The position numbers were made by a program, and so were the translations under genes. A stretch of 64,000 nt of DNA from Gordionus sp. m RMFG-2023 (Eukaryota > Nematomorpha > Gordioida > Chordodea > Parachordodidae), in assembly GCF_954871325.1 (NCBI RefSeq), contig NC_088778.1, positions 33,306,730 through 33,370,729 of the forward strand, in the 5' to 3' direction. Below are positions 1 to 51,030 of this stretch, one piece after another. The stretch's first letter is position 1. The number at the start of each line of letters is the position of its first letter. A model generated the notes under the pieces. It had not been told where the DNA came from and ran no database searches. It worked only from the letters and a program-made list of their open reading frames with translations.

Positions 1-3000
1 ATGGAGATATTGACGAAAGAAAAACTGTAACAACCAAAAGAAACAATTGAATAAAGGTCTCCAACGTTCCCACAAGAATAGAATAGTCTCATGCCCGCAT
101 TGTGTAACCCATCGAACACCCGTTTCACTCGGTTTAACGCCTTTATAGATTCAGAGAATACACCCCACACGTGAAACTCCAACAGCATTTGCCTGATATT
201 TCTCAATTTAAAGTTCGAGGAACCGTTAGTGGTGTGAGTCTTACTTCCGTCAAAACTTGAGCCCAGATCGGAATTTTCCGGAACTGGAATGTTCAGCAAG
301 CTCGCCAGTATATCCCACTCACCTCCCTCGATATCTAACTTAAGTATATCGATGACGGTATCACCATGGCCGAGCATTCTCGTTATATCTGTGAAAGGCA
401 AAGATTTCCACCAAATTGAATCGCCATTTTGATATATCATCCGCCGCGTCTCGTTGGTTTCTATGGGCTCTATCACGTACCTGTCCTTGTAAGAAGCGGT
501 TTTGAAATTAAATTTTTTTTTCTCGCTATCAAATATCCCCCTTCCAAGATCAGTTCCCATCGACTTTGATGGGCGTATCCACGCCTTTTTGATCCTAAAC
601 CTGCCGGGTTTCCGTATAACTCCGTAATAATCATCTACGTCGATCATCTTTGAAAGGTGTCCATCTTGCCTCAAATCCGCCGTCAAACGCTTCGAGATCA
701 GTTTAATCTTCTTCGCTACTGGAGGATCATTTTCCTGCCTTATCCCGACGTCGTGAAATACATTGGACGGAAAACGGACGAAACTCTTTAAGCCAATGGT
801 AGGATCAAAGGAATGTATTTGGCAGCCGTGCAATATTAAGGCGTTTTCGAATGTCCAATCTTGCCCTATTCTGAAATGGAAGAAATATTTTTTATAAAAT
901 AAAACTAATTTAAATATTCATATATATATCTGTATGTCGTAACGATATCAAATTAAGGGGGTAATTCGGAGTCTCTCCATTTTAAATCATTTACCGGGAG
1001 CGATATTTTAAATTGCAAAATCTAAATCGAAAAATGTATTCCGGCGTTTAGAGTAGACCGGGGCTAGATGGAACGGATTTTGTGGCAAAGTTTATAAAAC
1101 TTAGATTCAATGACCTAAATTCGGATACTGTTTTCTAAACTGTAGTCTAAGGATTTAACAACACTAGTTCCTTGTTTTTATTTAGCCCCGGTTCTCATAA
1201 ACTTCTAATGTCAAAACTAAGATTAAATTTACAAGTATACAATTTCCAAATTTCTTTCAGGAAATTGAGAGATTCTAAATTATCGATCCCGATGGCATTA
1301 TTAAAATCAGACTTATTGTTAAAGCATCTAGATACTAAAATGTTGTATCTGTATATAGAAACACTTCCACAAAAAGTATCGGCATCTCTATTAAAAATAA
1401 TTTTTTTTATAGAGAAATCTGTATACCTATTTTAGATTATATTTTTGATTTTAAATTCAGTTGATTGAATATTACGTGAACCAGGCAAATTTTATTTTTT
1501 GCGCAATGAATGATGAATAACATGGTCAATAACTCTAGCGAAGATAAAGATAGAGAAAGAATATAAAAGAATATAAAACGCAGCCATCAGCAGAGAGTTC
1601 AAATACTTGCATTTCCTTAACCAAATCTCAAAATCCTAGTTTTGTTAAAAATATAATCTCCCAAAATAGAGCCAATAAATCTTTGATGATAAAATGTTTT
1701 GCCATGTCTTCCCCCAAAAAAATGCCCCAAATATTTTCTTGCTACATTGTAAATCGTATGACGGTTAAATAGATAACAATTGAATAATAACATTGCTTCA
1801 AAATGTATCGGAGCATAGAGATACATTTTTCGGGGGGGGGGGGATACTATATTGGGTATAGCTAGATATATTCTAGACAATCAAATCTGCTTAAATCAAT
1901 TGGGTAGACGAGGGCAGGGCCATATGGCAAATGGAGTAAAAGGCTACTAGCAGTTTATAATATTTATTTTTTTTAGATACGAATCTCTCAAATTCAATGT
2001 AGGCGCATTGTTACCCGAAAGAATATACTAGACAAGGGGACTTTAATAGGTAGGACTCATCTTGACACGTTTTCCAGCCACCGTCTCCAAGGGCACCCAT
2101 ATAAACCATCCTTTGACAATCGTATTCAAAAGCGCGACTTTTCCTATATCATTTTTATAAAAAAAAAATTAATAATTTAGGGGAAAGAATGAAAGAAAAA
2201 AAAATTTATCATTAATTGTGTATAACAACATCTTGACCAAGAAAAGCATTATAGACTTGGTATGCAACAGATCAAATGATTCAAAATTTATGTTTTTCCC
2301 TGGATCGAAGAATGCCTATTTTCCACCAGAAATCTTAAGGCAAGCCGCGCTTGCTATTAATAGTAATTCAACAAAAATATGCTGAAAAATGGCAGGGATG
2401 GAAAACGTTAGACAAACGGACAAAGACCGGACCTGTTAGGCATCTGATTTATATAATTGGTATCCTTTTTTTAGGTCCGACCGGTTTTAGCGACGTTATT
2501 CGCCGTTATAAAAGTTATTATAATTATATACATATTTATGTTAACCTTTGAAGGTAAATGGCCAATTCTTGTTGTATCGCTGTTAATTTTTTATAATTCT
2601 TGTAAGATATTTCCTGGCAAATTTTGATGATCATATACATATATAAAAATATTTATTTGTGAAATATATATTTAAGAGATTAGTAGAATAATTATTATAA
2701 GAAGTAAAGTAGTAAAATCCAAAAAATAGAATAAAAACAAACTTGAGCCACGCTTTGAATCTCCCCGCAGATCAATCTCATTTCATGGTCATTGATTGGC
2801 TATAAAAATATTAAATGTGTCAAAATAAATTGAGTGACATTTTTAGTTTCTTCTACCTTAATATCAAGGGGCAATGTGGAACCGCACGTTCTTATCACGT
2901 TTGTCGTTTCGAAATTGACCTCCTATACAAAAAAAATTTGAAAAAATATGTATCAAGATGGAACGCAAAAAAATATAGCGTTTTGTAATCTTATAATAAC

Positions 3001-3869
3001 GCTTAGGACGCTTTATTTTTTTTTAACAATAATTTTTCCATTTTATATTTAACGGGGTATATTATAACCCTAAATATCCTAAAATGAATAAGAATTTTGT
3101 GAGCCTTTCAAAAGCGTGCTAGCTCGTTTCTATTGTGTAAGTAAGACTTCAGTAAGAACCCTGACCACTTTACAAAAATAGTTCATTCCTACTGGATAAA
3201 TGTTCAAAGAAAGTGTAATATTTCGGTTTATGAATAATCATAAAAATGTCTTTTATTAAAAATTCCTAGAAATCCCTGGAAACCTAGGTTATTTTTAACA
3301 ATATAAGAAAGTAATGCATTTATATACTTGGTAAATTCGTGAATACCTACTACATCTCTCATATATATCCTTTTCCATAATCTTTTAATAATATAATATT
3401 TTTTTTACATATAGATGAACATTTTTTAAAAATAGTCCCAATATTATATAAAAAGAATATTAATAATCAGAGACCTGCAGACCTGGTCAACCCAAATCAA
3501 ACCGACCGGGTCGGGCCGGGTCGGGAAAAATATTTGAAAAAAATCCGGGCCGGGCCGTCCAGATGGTAGTACTTCTTCGGGTCTGTGATAGTAATAATAA
3601 TGATACTAAAAAAAATTTTTACTATTAAAGAATGATTGAAAAATCGGTTTAATATTTTCCGCTTTTAAAAAAATATTCCGCATTTGGAGGATCTCGCCGT
3701 TTGTCTTGACATCCGCGTGACGCGTACTTCGATGATCATTATAATCAAATTTGAATTTGAACTTGAAACGTTTTCGTGAATGTTGATTCAGATTCAGGTA
3801 AAACATGCTAAAAATACTCAAAAAGATGGCGAAACATATGATTTGTATTATCCGTTTATGGGTAATCAT
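1..3869 (-). CDS. METTL24-like methyltransferase-domain protein (3' end beyond window)
   Basis: Probable type II membrane protein of the METTL24 family (FkbM-like methyltransferase fold); the substrate of this family is not settled. Seen on the minus strand: a candidate first exon starting at 3869 with a basic start followed by a hydrophobic anchor (about residues 7-27, ICFAIFLSIFSMFYLNLN); an exon at 2143..2015 with a C-x-R-M...GDGGW-x-x-C block and SPCLVYSFG; and an exon from 870 through the left edge with WTFE...HGCQIHSFDP, an acidic DILKLDIEGGEWDIL motif and LLEFHVWG. The junction 2015/870 is phase 2 and rebuilds the conserved SFG-x-G-x-x-W-x-F-E block exactly, so those two exons are secure. 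The join between the 3869 exon and 2143 is not resolved; another small exon may be missing. The last bases visible read CYSFSFVNIS, the usual near-terminal part of this family, so little is lost at the edge. It lies downstream of, and on the same strand as, the mannosidase gene. Confidence 0.75.
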
Positions 3870-4504
3870 ATGATTATTTTTTTTTTATATAAATATTTCA
3901 TTTTAAATTTATATTTTAAAAATTATAATTTTGTAATTTTAATATAAAATATAAAAATATTATATTTTTATATTTATATTTAAAATATAGGGAACAAAAC
4001 CACCAACATTGTTTAATAAAATTGTGAATCAGTGACTAAACTTTGTTTTATATTAAGGTTAAAAAGTTTAATGCTATATTTTTGAAAAAAAGGAGAAAAT
4101 AATAAATAGAAAATAGAGAAAATAATAAATAGAAAATATAGAAAAAATAAATATAAAATAGGAATAAATAAATATAAAATAAGGAAAGAAATAAATATAA
4201 AATTTATTAAATCGAAAGAAGATGGTATATCTATAGGCGATCGCTTTACTCCATCTTTTATTGAATAAAAACATAAATTTTTAAAAACAAGTGTTGGACA
4301 CACACAACGACCTTATAAAAAATTTGGGTCGTAAACGCGATAACTCTCACAGCTTAAATCATTTTATTACTCCTAAACAAAAATAATATAGATATATATA
4401 TGATTTTATATATAGTATATAAAGTAATATTGTATTTTTTTTTGTGTGTGTATAAAATTCGAATATAAATAATTAGTAATTATAATTATAGCATTATAAT
4501 TGAT

Positions 4505-23804
<19,300 letters not shown>

Positions 23805-25496
23805 AAAATGAAAAATATTTTTTTAGTATTTTTTATGGTTTTTTTTAAAAAAATAAAGAAAAAGAATAAAAGTTTCAAAATACAAAGAATAAAAGATCGG
23901 TTTGACATTCATAAAATTTAGATAATAACACAAATTTAAATACAAATAATATATTTATATTTAAATAGAATCAATCTTTATGATTTTATATATATTTATA
24001 AAAAGTTATATATGTTAAAAAAAATATTATAATTAACCTTATTAAAATTATATTGAATTAGAGCTTACTACTTGAGTGTCGTTAAAAGACATTTTTAAAA
24101 AAGGGCTAAACTCAATATTATCACCTAGAAAAAATATTGCGCACGCCTGAAGATTTTTCTAACAGTAGAAAAACAAAGGTCTAGACATATTTTACCAAAT
24201 TTTCTGGCAAAAATATTGAGGTTAACGGTTTTTAAAAAATTGACTCAAAATGCGCCGTTTATCAATACTACTTACTACAAAGTGGGCGGAAAACCGGGCT
24301 AGAAATATATTCCGGGCCTGTTAGCCCCTGTGCAAGAGGGAGGGTCTATCTTGCCCCATCCGCCCTCCTCATAGCAAAATTTTTTTTAGAAAAAATTTTG
24401 AAGGTTTTATGAATTGTTTGAAATTGCAAGGTAATCTATTTTCGAATAGAAATAGGATATATATTCTATTACAAAAAATATCAAAATTTATAAGATATCT
24501 TTTCCTTTGGTTGTTGTATTTATTTTTCTTTAAAAAAATAGCATAGAATTTTGCTAAATACAATTATTTTTCGGGACTTCCTTGTGTGCTACAAGAGGAA
24601 AAAAAAGGCATACCCAAATTAAAGAGCTTTCTACAAAAAGCTATTACAACATTTTTGGATCTAGAAAGAGCATATTTTGATTGCGTCTCTTGGAGAAATA
24701 TCCGAATGGCCTGAACCAGATATTTCATAAGCTGATACATTTTGATTTTGAACAACTTAGAAAAAAAACTAAGAGATAAATATCGAAGAAAAAATTTAAT
24801 CAGATTTATGGGATTATGGGATTATTTATGAGATTCACAAACTATTGACTTGCACCTAGGCAAACATGAACTCATTTAAGAATCATACTATTTAAAATAA
24901 ACATTTTTATTCCACTTTTGGGATACGTTTTTTGATTCAAATGAAACGATTTGTGATTTCATCAAGTGGTTTCTATTCAATTTACAAAATATCAATTATA
25001 CTTAGAAATAAATCCCTCTTTACGATAATATATTAAATATTAATAATTGAAATTTAAATATATACTAAACTTAAAATAATATCTGAAGGCCATAATCCTG
25101 AATGACAAATTATTAATTTTAGAATTTATAATCTTTGGTGTAGGAAATATTCATTCATTATTAATCCACCCCAAATAAAACGCCAATGAGAGCCTTTACA
25201 TTGTCTTCATTGCGGTGCGGAGAATGAAAACTTCTCTCAGAAGCTTAGAAGACAACAGCAAATCGATTGAATTTTGACTAGCTTGTATATACAAATTAAC
25301 TAACAATATAGATTTAAAACCTAATTTATAAATATTGAACAAATTGGCGCAATCGCAGTGGAAGATTAATTTTCTATTTAGGGCTATGGCCTAAATTTCG
25401 AAAATTAAATTCGGAAACTTTCTTCGAAACTTTAACTAAAGCCATTTTTTTTAAATATAAAAATAGAAACGTGTCCTAATAATTCTAACAAATGTT

Positions 25497-25565
25497 ATAG
25501 AGAAGAGTAGAGAAGAGAAGAGAAGAGAAGAGTAGAGAAGAGAAGAGAAGAGAAAAAGAGAAGAG
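25497..25565. repeat. (AGAGA)n tract
   Basis: About 69 bp of AGAGA units with three base changes. In the spacer between the ADAMTS and mannosidase genes. Confidence 0.85.
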
Positions 25566-26441
25566 AATTTTAAAAACTTCATAAAATTATTTTTTATATT
25601 GCGAATATTAAAACCAGATTCAGGACACGGGCCTTATGAAAGATATTTTGATCAATTATTTTTCAAAATCATCATATGTTTTTAATTTCTCTATATTTTA
25701 TTGTGATTTATAATTACGGATTAGATAGTACTATCTACTATTTTTAACGATGTTTTATATTAGCTATTATAAATAGGTTATCCTTTCAAATATTTCATTA
25801 TTTGTGAACGAAATTATCATTTTTCTATATGGTTTGTTTCTAATAAATTTTATAGGATGATTCTAATAAATTTTAAATATTTAAAAAATAAAATCTATTC
25901 TACCCACGCCCCCACTTAGGAAATTTTTGGCAGCTACGCACCTGCGCTAGCTTGTTGCTGTTAAAAAATCTTCACGGTCGGTTCTAACAAAATGCAAGGA
26001 GCTGATATGCCGTTCAAAAAAAATTAGATTCTTAAAATTTCGAAAACTTTAACGAAAATAAATAGAATAAGCAATTTTTAAATATAAAAATAAAAAATTT
26101 TAATAAAATTTGATATATTTTCAAAATCTTTAACACAATTTCTTTTAAAAATATTTTGAATTTTTTTTTAGAAAAAATTTGGGACATAGCCTAAATAAGT
26201 ATAAAAATGAAAAGTATAGCAATTAGGCTTGGGTGCTGGTAGTATGTTGGGAACGATATGAATAGATGTGAACGAATTTGATATTATTGAAATTTTAATA
26301 TTTATTTGTTAGCATGCAAATAATATTATATGTGTATTTTAATTTACTTTTCTTAATTAATAAATTATCCTAGATGTCTTTACAGGACCTCTAAAAGAAA
26401 GTATATTTTGTTTTTTCAAAATATATGACAGAAAGAAATTA

Positions 26442-26645
<204 letters not shown>

Positions 26646-26895
26646 GGTTTCAAGGATGCTAGATTTAGTTTCAAAACTCTAAGAATAATATATAAAAAAT
26701 TTTATCATCTTGATTTATACAAAGCAAATATTTACTTTATTATAATACTATATATATTTTATACCGTTGGTGTATATTTGTTATCGTATATAAATAGTAC
26801 ATATAAATAATATACAAAGATATTTATTACATATTTACAAATATGCATACATGTATGATAAATTATTATTTATGAAGGAACATTGATTGTTATTC

Positions 26896-26901
26896 TTTAT
26901 T
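26896..26901 (-). promoter_or_regulatory. Candidate polyadenylation signal for ADAMTS
   Basis: Minus-strand AATAAA about 108 nt beyond the proposed ADAMTS stop codon. In an AT-rich genome this hexamer is common by chance; position is the only support. Confidence 0.3.
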
Positions 26902-27008
26902 ATGCCACGTATAATAACTCCAAGCTTCATCGTATTTTTTTTCAGTTTTTTTTAAAATCCTCTAAAAAAAACTTTAAAAAAACTTTAAAAAACAAATCAT
27001 CATACGAA

Positions 27009-44974
<17,966 letters not shown>

Positions 44975-45267
44975 AGTTTTTTTTAAATCTTGGAATTTTG
45001 CGGGTTTAACCCACCCCCTTAGGGTAGTTAAAAAGCCCGATTAGGGTCGATTCTTTAAAAACTACCCGATTAAGATTTATGTAGCCAAAATAATATTACG
45101 TAAGCCTTGGAGATTTGGCCCGTAGATGGCGCAAAGGATAGGAACCTCTATTTTGCCATAATCTCGGGAGCTTACATAATATTATTTTCGCGAATCGGAC
45201 TTTTTTAGGATCACCTATCAACCAGCCTTGAATAACGAATTAAATCTAATTTTAATCTACTATTATT

Positions 45268-45495
45268 ACTAATTAGATGACAAAGTAGACGCTATAGTCT
45301 TGGTGAGTAATGATGGTCCACGATCCCATCTTAGGACCGATACACACTGACCAGACAACGATCCTCAGAAACCGGTCTGTCAATCGGTTCTATCCGGTAT
45401 TAGTCTAAAATTGAATAACCGGTCCGTCAATCGGTTTGATCCGGTCTTGGTCTAAGAACCGATAGAATCCATCTGTTAACCCTTCACTAATAATG
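45268..45495. mobile_element. Short repeat with CCGGT palindromes, possible MITE
   Basis: Contains repeated AACCGGTC-TGTCAATCGGTT and GGTCTAAGAACCGATAGA blocks and the right edge GTTAACCCTTCACTA (TAGTGAAGGGTTAAC inverted). GC-rich patches in an AT-rich background recall MITE family 2. No second copy was found in the window, so the assignment is tentative. Confidence 0.3.
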
Positions 45496-47868
45496 ACCAA
45501 AACAACTACACTATAAAGCTTATATATATTTATTATTTTACCTTTATAAACATTTTTCGAGATTGCATTTTTTTGGCCTATCCAAAGAAAAATATGAAAT
45601 TATTATACGAATGTAACTGAATGGATAAAAGAGTAGATGGTTTGAATCAGTTATTTTTGATTTGATGCATTGTATGAATTATGACTCAATTTAAGGTATT
45701 TGAAACCCTTTTGTTAGAAGTGAATAGGAATTTAATAAGGGGAAATTTTTTTTTAAAATAAGAATGAATCCAAATCATAAGATTAAATCCTCCTTTGTGC
45801 CAGATTAAATTTATTAATGATTTTCCTTTATATTTTATATAAAGAAGAAGAGAAGAAAAAATGAGAAAGAGCGAAAAAGGTAAAAGTAATTTTTTTATTT
45901 TTATTTTTATAGTGGATTATAGGTCATAATTTTTTTCTTCTTTATATATATTTAATAAATGACTTCATATATTTTGCGAAATATTTTGCGAAATAATAGC
46001 GAAAATTCAAAGTGTTACTATTATTAGGAATAAAGTGTTTATTACAAGAAATGTTCAGTTAAACCGATGTATAAGAAATCATTTCCCCCCACGAATAAAA
46101 TGGATAATAAATTAATATAATGAAAAAGTATTATATAATATATTTGGAAAGAAATAAAGAAAAAAATAAAATAAAATATAGGGAATTATAAATTATAATA
46201 TAATAAAAAATAAATTGTAAATCTCATTTATATATGTTATTATATGTATTATAAATTATGTTTATATATTTATTGTAATACTTTATAGTTATAGTATAGT
46301 TATAGTTATAGTTATATAGTTTGGTTATACATATAAAATAAAATAATATTATTTTTATTATTAATTTTTTAATAACTGCTGAAAACATTATGAAAAGATG
46401 AATAAAAAGAAGAAAAATTTCTAGTTTTAATTATAATCTATAAAGTCACGACAAAATAATTGAGGGAATGATGAAGAAATATTTTTCTGCAAAAAAAAAA
46501 GAAATAAATAAAAAATAATAATTGTCAACTTTTAATGCGCTAAAATTTTTTTTAAAAACATATACATTATATTGTAATACAATATGCAGGAAGGGAATAA
46601 TGGAATGCAGATTTTAGCGGAATGAATATATAGACCAGGACCCACAGAGGTTACCATTTGCACGGCCTGGCTAGACTTGGATGATTTTTATAGCTAAAAA
46701 TAATGGCGATTTCAAATATTCGGTTTTAAAAATATCCGGCCCGGCAGGCCGGGTCGAGCTTAGGGCCGGGCCTGCACGTCTCGGATATAGAGAATATGAA
46801 TGTTTAATAAAAAAGACGGGAAAAAAAGAAAGGTTTTTTAAATTTTATTTTTCGCCTTTTAAAATGACGGAAAAATAAGAATTATTGAATTATTTTTTTT
46901 TTTATTATTATTAAATAAATTTTTTTAAAAATACCACAAAAAGTTATAGGAGAAAAGGGAATATAATTTATATTTCAAAAAAACAAAAAAACAAAAAATT
47001 TATTAATTTTGTGTTTTTTTAAAAATTTTTTATAATATATTTTGAAACTTCCTAATATTTTAAAAGGGTGCAGTGTCTCCGCAAATAAAATTGATCTCAA
47101 CCTAGCAGATAAATCATAATTCCTTCTGGCACTGGCAGAGTTATTAGTTGGCTTAGAGATTAGTAATCTAATTTTCCAGGGGGCCGGAAATAAAATGAAT
47201 ATATCTGTTTAGAGTTTGGCAATATCTACACTCTAATACACGGTTTCTATGTAGTATTATTTTTTATATTTTTATATATTTTTAGAAATATTTTCTTAAA
47301 TTCAGGGCAGATGACAGGCAGGGAGGAACACGCCAATAACTATTTCATCCCTGCTAGATAGTCACCTAAAATATTTGTCAAAATATGTATTTTTATGGCT
47401 TTGATCTTATGGTTATTTTTTTTTTAAAGTGTATGTATGTGGGAAGGCAAAGGTCATGTTTTTGCAGTTAATGGCGAAACATTATTTTGACACATCATTA
47501 TTTAAAAAATTAGTAATTTCGGAGGGTTTTTTGCTTTGATATTTAGATAACAAATTTTTATGAATCCATATTCTAATAAGGTCATAATCTTTTGAATAAA
47601 TTTAATCTCAGGTTATATAGCTTTGTGTGGAGAAAAAGTGGCTAAAGCAATTTAAAGCCGAATACAAATACTACATCTTGGGATAAAGGGGCAGGAGCAA
47701 AATGGCAAAAAAAATGAGAAAATCTTTGCACTCGTTAATACAAAAAACAATGCCAAAATGATAGGTAGAAAATCGTAAAAATCAACCAAATATCCCTTTT
47801 CTACAAACTTTTAATAAAAATAATTTTGCAAGAAGGCCTACTAATATTCCTTTTTTAGTGTCGCTAAA

Positions 47869-48093
47869 CGGTTCGTTTTGAGCCGACTCTTGAAAACGGC
47901 TAATTCAATATTTTAGCCACAAAAGTATTGTCCAAGCCTCCAGATACTCGAGATTTCGATAATTGATGTCTAGATCTTTGTTACCATCTATAAGGAAAAT
48001 GATCAGGCATGCGTGATATTAATCGAGATAAAATATCGAGTTAGCCGTTTTTAAAAATCGGCTTCAAATCGACCCGTTTATCAACGCGAATCC
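47869..48093. mobile_element. Palindromic MITE, family 1
   Basis: Starts TAGTGTCGCTAAACGGTTCG and ends CGACCCGTTTATCAACGCGA. The usual inner arms (CAATATTTTAGCC, ATAAAATATCGAGTTAGCCG) are clear. Intergenic. Confidence 0.55.
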
Positions 48094-48194
48094 TATTAGC
48101 CTCGTCTTTTTCTCAAAAAAAATATGTTGTCAAAATCAAATCTTTTAGGACTCATTTAAATCGTGTCAATAATGAATATAGTTTCTGTTCATTA

Positions 48195-48520
48195 ATACCT
48201 AGACTGCATCCATTAAAAGTGTACAGCAGTGCAAATCAGCTGGAAACGTCATCTTGGTTACACTAATCATTAACAAAATTTTAAACGAGAGTCTAATTTA
48301 TTTCCTATATCTGATGCAAACTTTATTAAAGATATTACCGGATCATCGAGATAATGAGGAAGCAAGTTATCAATTTAATAGTAGTTTTTAACATGAGAAT
48401 AATTACTGTATGGGTTACCAAAATGGCGGGTCCAGCTGATTTGCTTTTAACGACGTTTAAAAATGCATTTTAATGAATGAATCATCAGTCTAGGTATTAT
48501 ATATGTCATTGGTTTAGATA
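48195..48520. mobile_element. Dispersed element related to the satellite unit
   Basis: Left end CATCCATTAAAAGTGTACAG...AGCTGGAAACG and right end ACCAAAATGGCGGGTCCAGC...AATGCATTTTAATGAATG, forming imperfect inverted ends around CTTTATTAAAGA and AGCAAGTTATCAATTTAATA. A second copy with the same middle lies at 57105-57425. The termini correspond to the 34.3-35.5 kb satellite unit. Confidence 0.5.
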
Positions 48521-48914
48521 GACTTTTTTTTCAATTGACAATTATACTCAATGTAATTCGACATCGACGCAAATAAATAGATAATATTTTTTTTTTGATC
48601 TGTCTTTATTGTAAATTGTTATTTTCGTTTTTAAATTCTTTTGAATAAAATTTGCAAATCTTTAACATTAGTTTTGTATAGTTGTAAAAATTTAAAAAAA
48701 AAAATTGTATTTAAATAATGATGAGTTATTAATTTATAAAGTAACTTAAATGTATCTGCTTGCTTTTAAGATATAACTGTAAATAGTTATTTTTCTAAAA
48801 AATTTTACTAACTATAACGAGTTTTGTAACTGTAAACTTTTAATATGTAACTGTTAACAAAACGGAATTAAAATGTTTATTTTTATTTTTTATCATATAA
48901 TTATAAATATAATA

Positions 48915-49470
48915 TCAAAATGCTGTGCTCCATTTGTATCGACTGCGGCTATCTCATCGAATCGAATCGAAAGCTTACCATCCCTTGCACTACAAGTTCT
49001 CCCATGGACGACAACCGCGTCATAAATCTATTAACAACATTCATTCTCCTAGCTGCTCTTAAAAAGGTTAATATTCCATCCACTCTCGAACCAGTGGCCC
49101 TCTCAAACGCAAACGCCATACGCTCCGATGGTATATCTTTCATTCCCTGGACCAATGGTCTCCCACTCGCCTGGGACTATATACCTGTGTCGATTTTGCC
49201 GCGAAGTTCAATCTCCCATTTTCTGCCATCGAAAAGGCCAAAATCCTAAAAAAAAACAAATATGCTTGCTTCACCAACACCGTGTTTATCCCAATCGTTA
49301 TCAATACCCTAAGCATGTTTGGAAGTGACGCTCTCAATTTCATTAAAACCATGGGAAAAAAAAATGAGGCAGATCTAAAGGGACCCCAATGAAGAATTTT
49401 ACCTTCGTCAGCAGATTTCCCTGGAAATCTGCCGGTCCAATTTTAGGCATTCACTCTTCTTTTGTATATT
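48915..49470 (+). mobile_element. Mobile-element-associated domain, broken copy 1
   Basis: The plus strand carries ISFIPWTNGLPLAWDY, then KNKYACFTNTVFIPIVIN, and a closing block like EFYLRQQISLEICRSN. The pattern (D/S-G-x-x-x-x-PW-x-x-G-x-x-x-x-WD ... KY-x-x-L...F-x-P-x-x-x-E/N-T ... Q-x-I-S-x-x-I-x-R) is one I know from predicted mobile-element proteins that are common in corals and molluscs. It is broken by a few frame changes. A homologous copy lies at 41462-41850. Which element class carries it is not certain. Confidence 0.45.
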
Positions 49471-50795
49471 TTATATTTATAATTATAATTTCTTAATTGT
49501 TTTTATATATTAATAAAAACAAATGTATATTACAATTACGTAAACTATGAAAATATATAAAGTTTTACAAAATAATTATATTATTAGTGTTTGCGTTTTG
49601 AAACCGCTTTGCTAAAAACGACAAACTAATATTTCATCCAGAAAATATATTCCGCAAACCCATATACCGTTCATTAGAAAGAACAAAGGTCATGACTATC
49701 GCGAGCTTAGGGAATATTTTTCTGGTTAAAATATTGAGTTAAGCCGTTTAACAACTCTAAATTATATATAACAAATTGTATATTTTTTTTAAATATAATA
49801 AATCATCGGTCTAGTCTAGAAATAGAGTGTTTCGTTCGACATTTTCAAAAAATTTTTTGAGTATAGAAGTGGATAATAACTTATTTATTCCCAATATATA
49901 TTACTTACATATACATACATATATATTTATAAATAAAAATTAGATTTGGTCAAAAAATTATAATTTTTTTGCCAAAATTATAGCTTCAGTTCGTGTATTT
50001 TATATTTTAAAATTTAAAATGTTGATTCTCTCATTTTTTTTTAAATATTTACGCAAAAGGAGCACTCCAATTCAAAGCCGACGAAATTATGAATATAAGT
50101 TTAATTCCTTTTGTAACATTTGGGTAAATATATATATATATTGTTCAAATTATCTAGTAGCAGGTTTAGATTAGCAAGGAAAGGAATCCCTAAGACAGAT
50201 TCTGGAAAAAAAAATAATAAATGTAATTTCTTATATAAAATCTTTTTGCTACTGACAAGATTTTTTTGCGTTTTCACGCTGCAATTTTTTCACTTGATAT
50301 TGATTCTATCCTATTTCTTTATACAATTGATTTAATTTAAATTTATACAACTTTAAAACGAAATCAATAGATAATTAACGGGTGAGGTTAATCAAAATTG
50401 ACTGAATATATAAAAAAAAAAGATATAATAGTAAGTTATTTTCAAATATTTTTGATTTCTTATCATTTTTTTTTGACTTGAACTTATCGCGGCAAATTTT
50501 TCTTTGATTATATATGTATGCATATATCATTTTTTCTTCTCTATTTATTTCCCCCCATCTTTGAAATAATTTATCAAAAAAATTCGAAAGAATTTAAAAT
50601 TTTAAATTGGAATTTTCTGTTTGAATTTATTCAAAAAATTTTATATTTTATAAATAAACCCTATAGAAACAAAAAAAAATTACGATCAATTAAAATATAG
50701 ATGGCGCAAGGGGTTTAGACATCTATTAGCAAAATGCCGAGGATTCGGCAATACGTTCGTTTTCTACACTCGGCTCAAATCGCGCCATTTTAACT

Positions 50796-51016
50796 AGAGA
50801 TCTCCAAAAGTAGGTCCGGACCGAACGAGCTTCGGGCCGGTCCGGGCTTAATATTTTTTAAAAAAATTTGCCGGGTCGGGCCTGAGTAATTATAAAACCG
50901 GCTCGGCTCGAAATTTTTTCTTAAAATATTCGGGTTCAGGGCCGGTCTGGGCAAAACTTCATAAAAAAAAATTCGAGCCGGGCTTGAAAAATTAGACCAG
51001 ATGCAGTTCATCACTT
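50796..51016. mobile_element. hAT-like MITE, family 2
   Basis: Starts TAGAGATCTCCAAAAGTAGG, has repeated GGGCCGG motifs on both arms and ends ...AGATGCAGTTCATCA. Flanks ATTTTAAC and CTTTTAAC match at seven of eight bases. It ends 15 bp before the stop codon of the unidentified gene at 51031. Confidence 0.6.
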
Positions 51017-51030
51017 TTAACAACACTAGT

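Larger units (their letters stand above)
45000..48900. other. Intergenic, repeats only
   Basis: Apart from the elements listed (45268, 46632-46795 family-2 MITE, 47869, 48195) I see AT-rich DNA with no coding signal on either strand. A patch near 47080-47480 has more mixed sequence but no frame or end structure. Confidence 0.5.

Noticed and set aside
1830-1843. G-run and similar C-runs (28051, 33119, 44845) as possible quadruplex regulators
   Set aside because: Isolated homopolymer runs in introns or repeats, with no promoter context.
24564-24755. 63-codon minus-strand frame between ADAMTS and mannosidase
   Set aside because: Protein-like look but no family match, no splice context and an AT-rich setting; could be chance or a transposon remnant.
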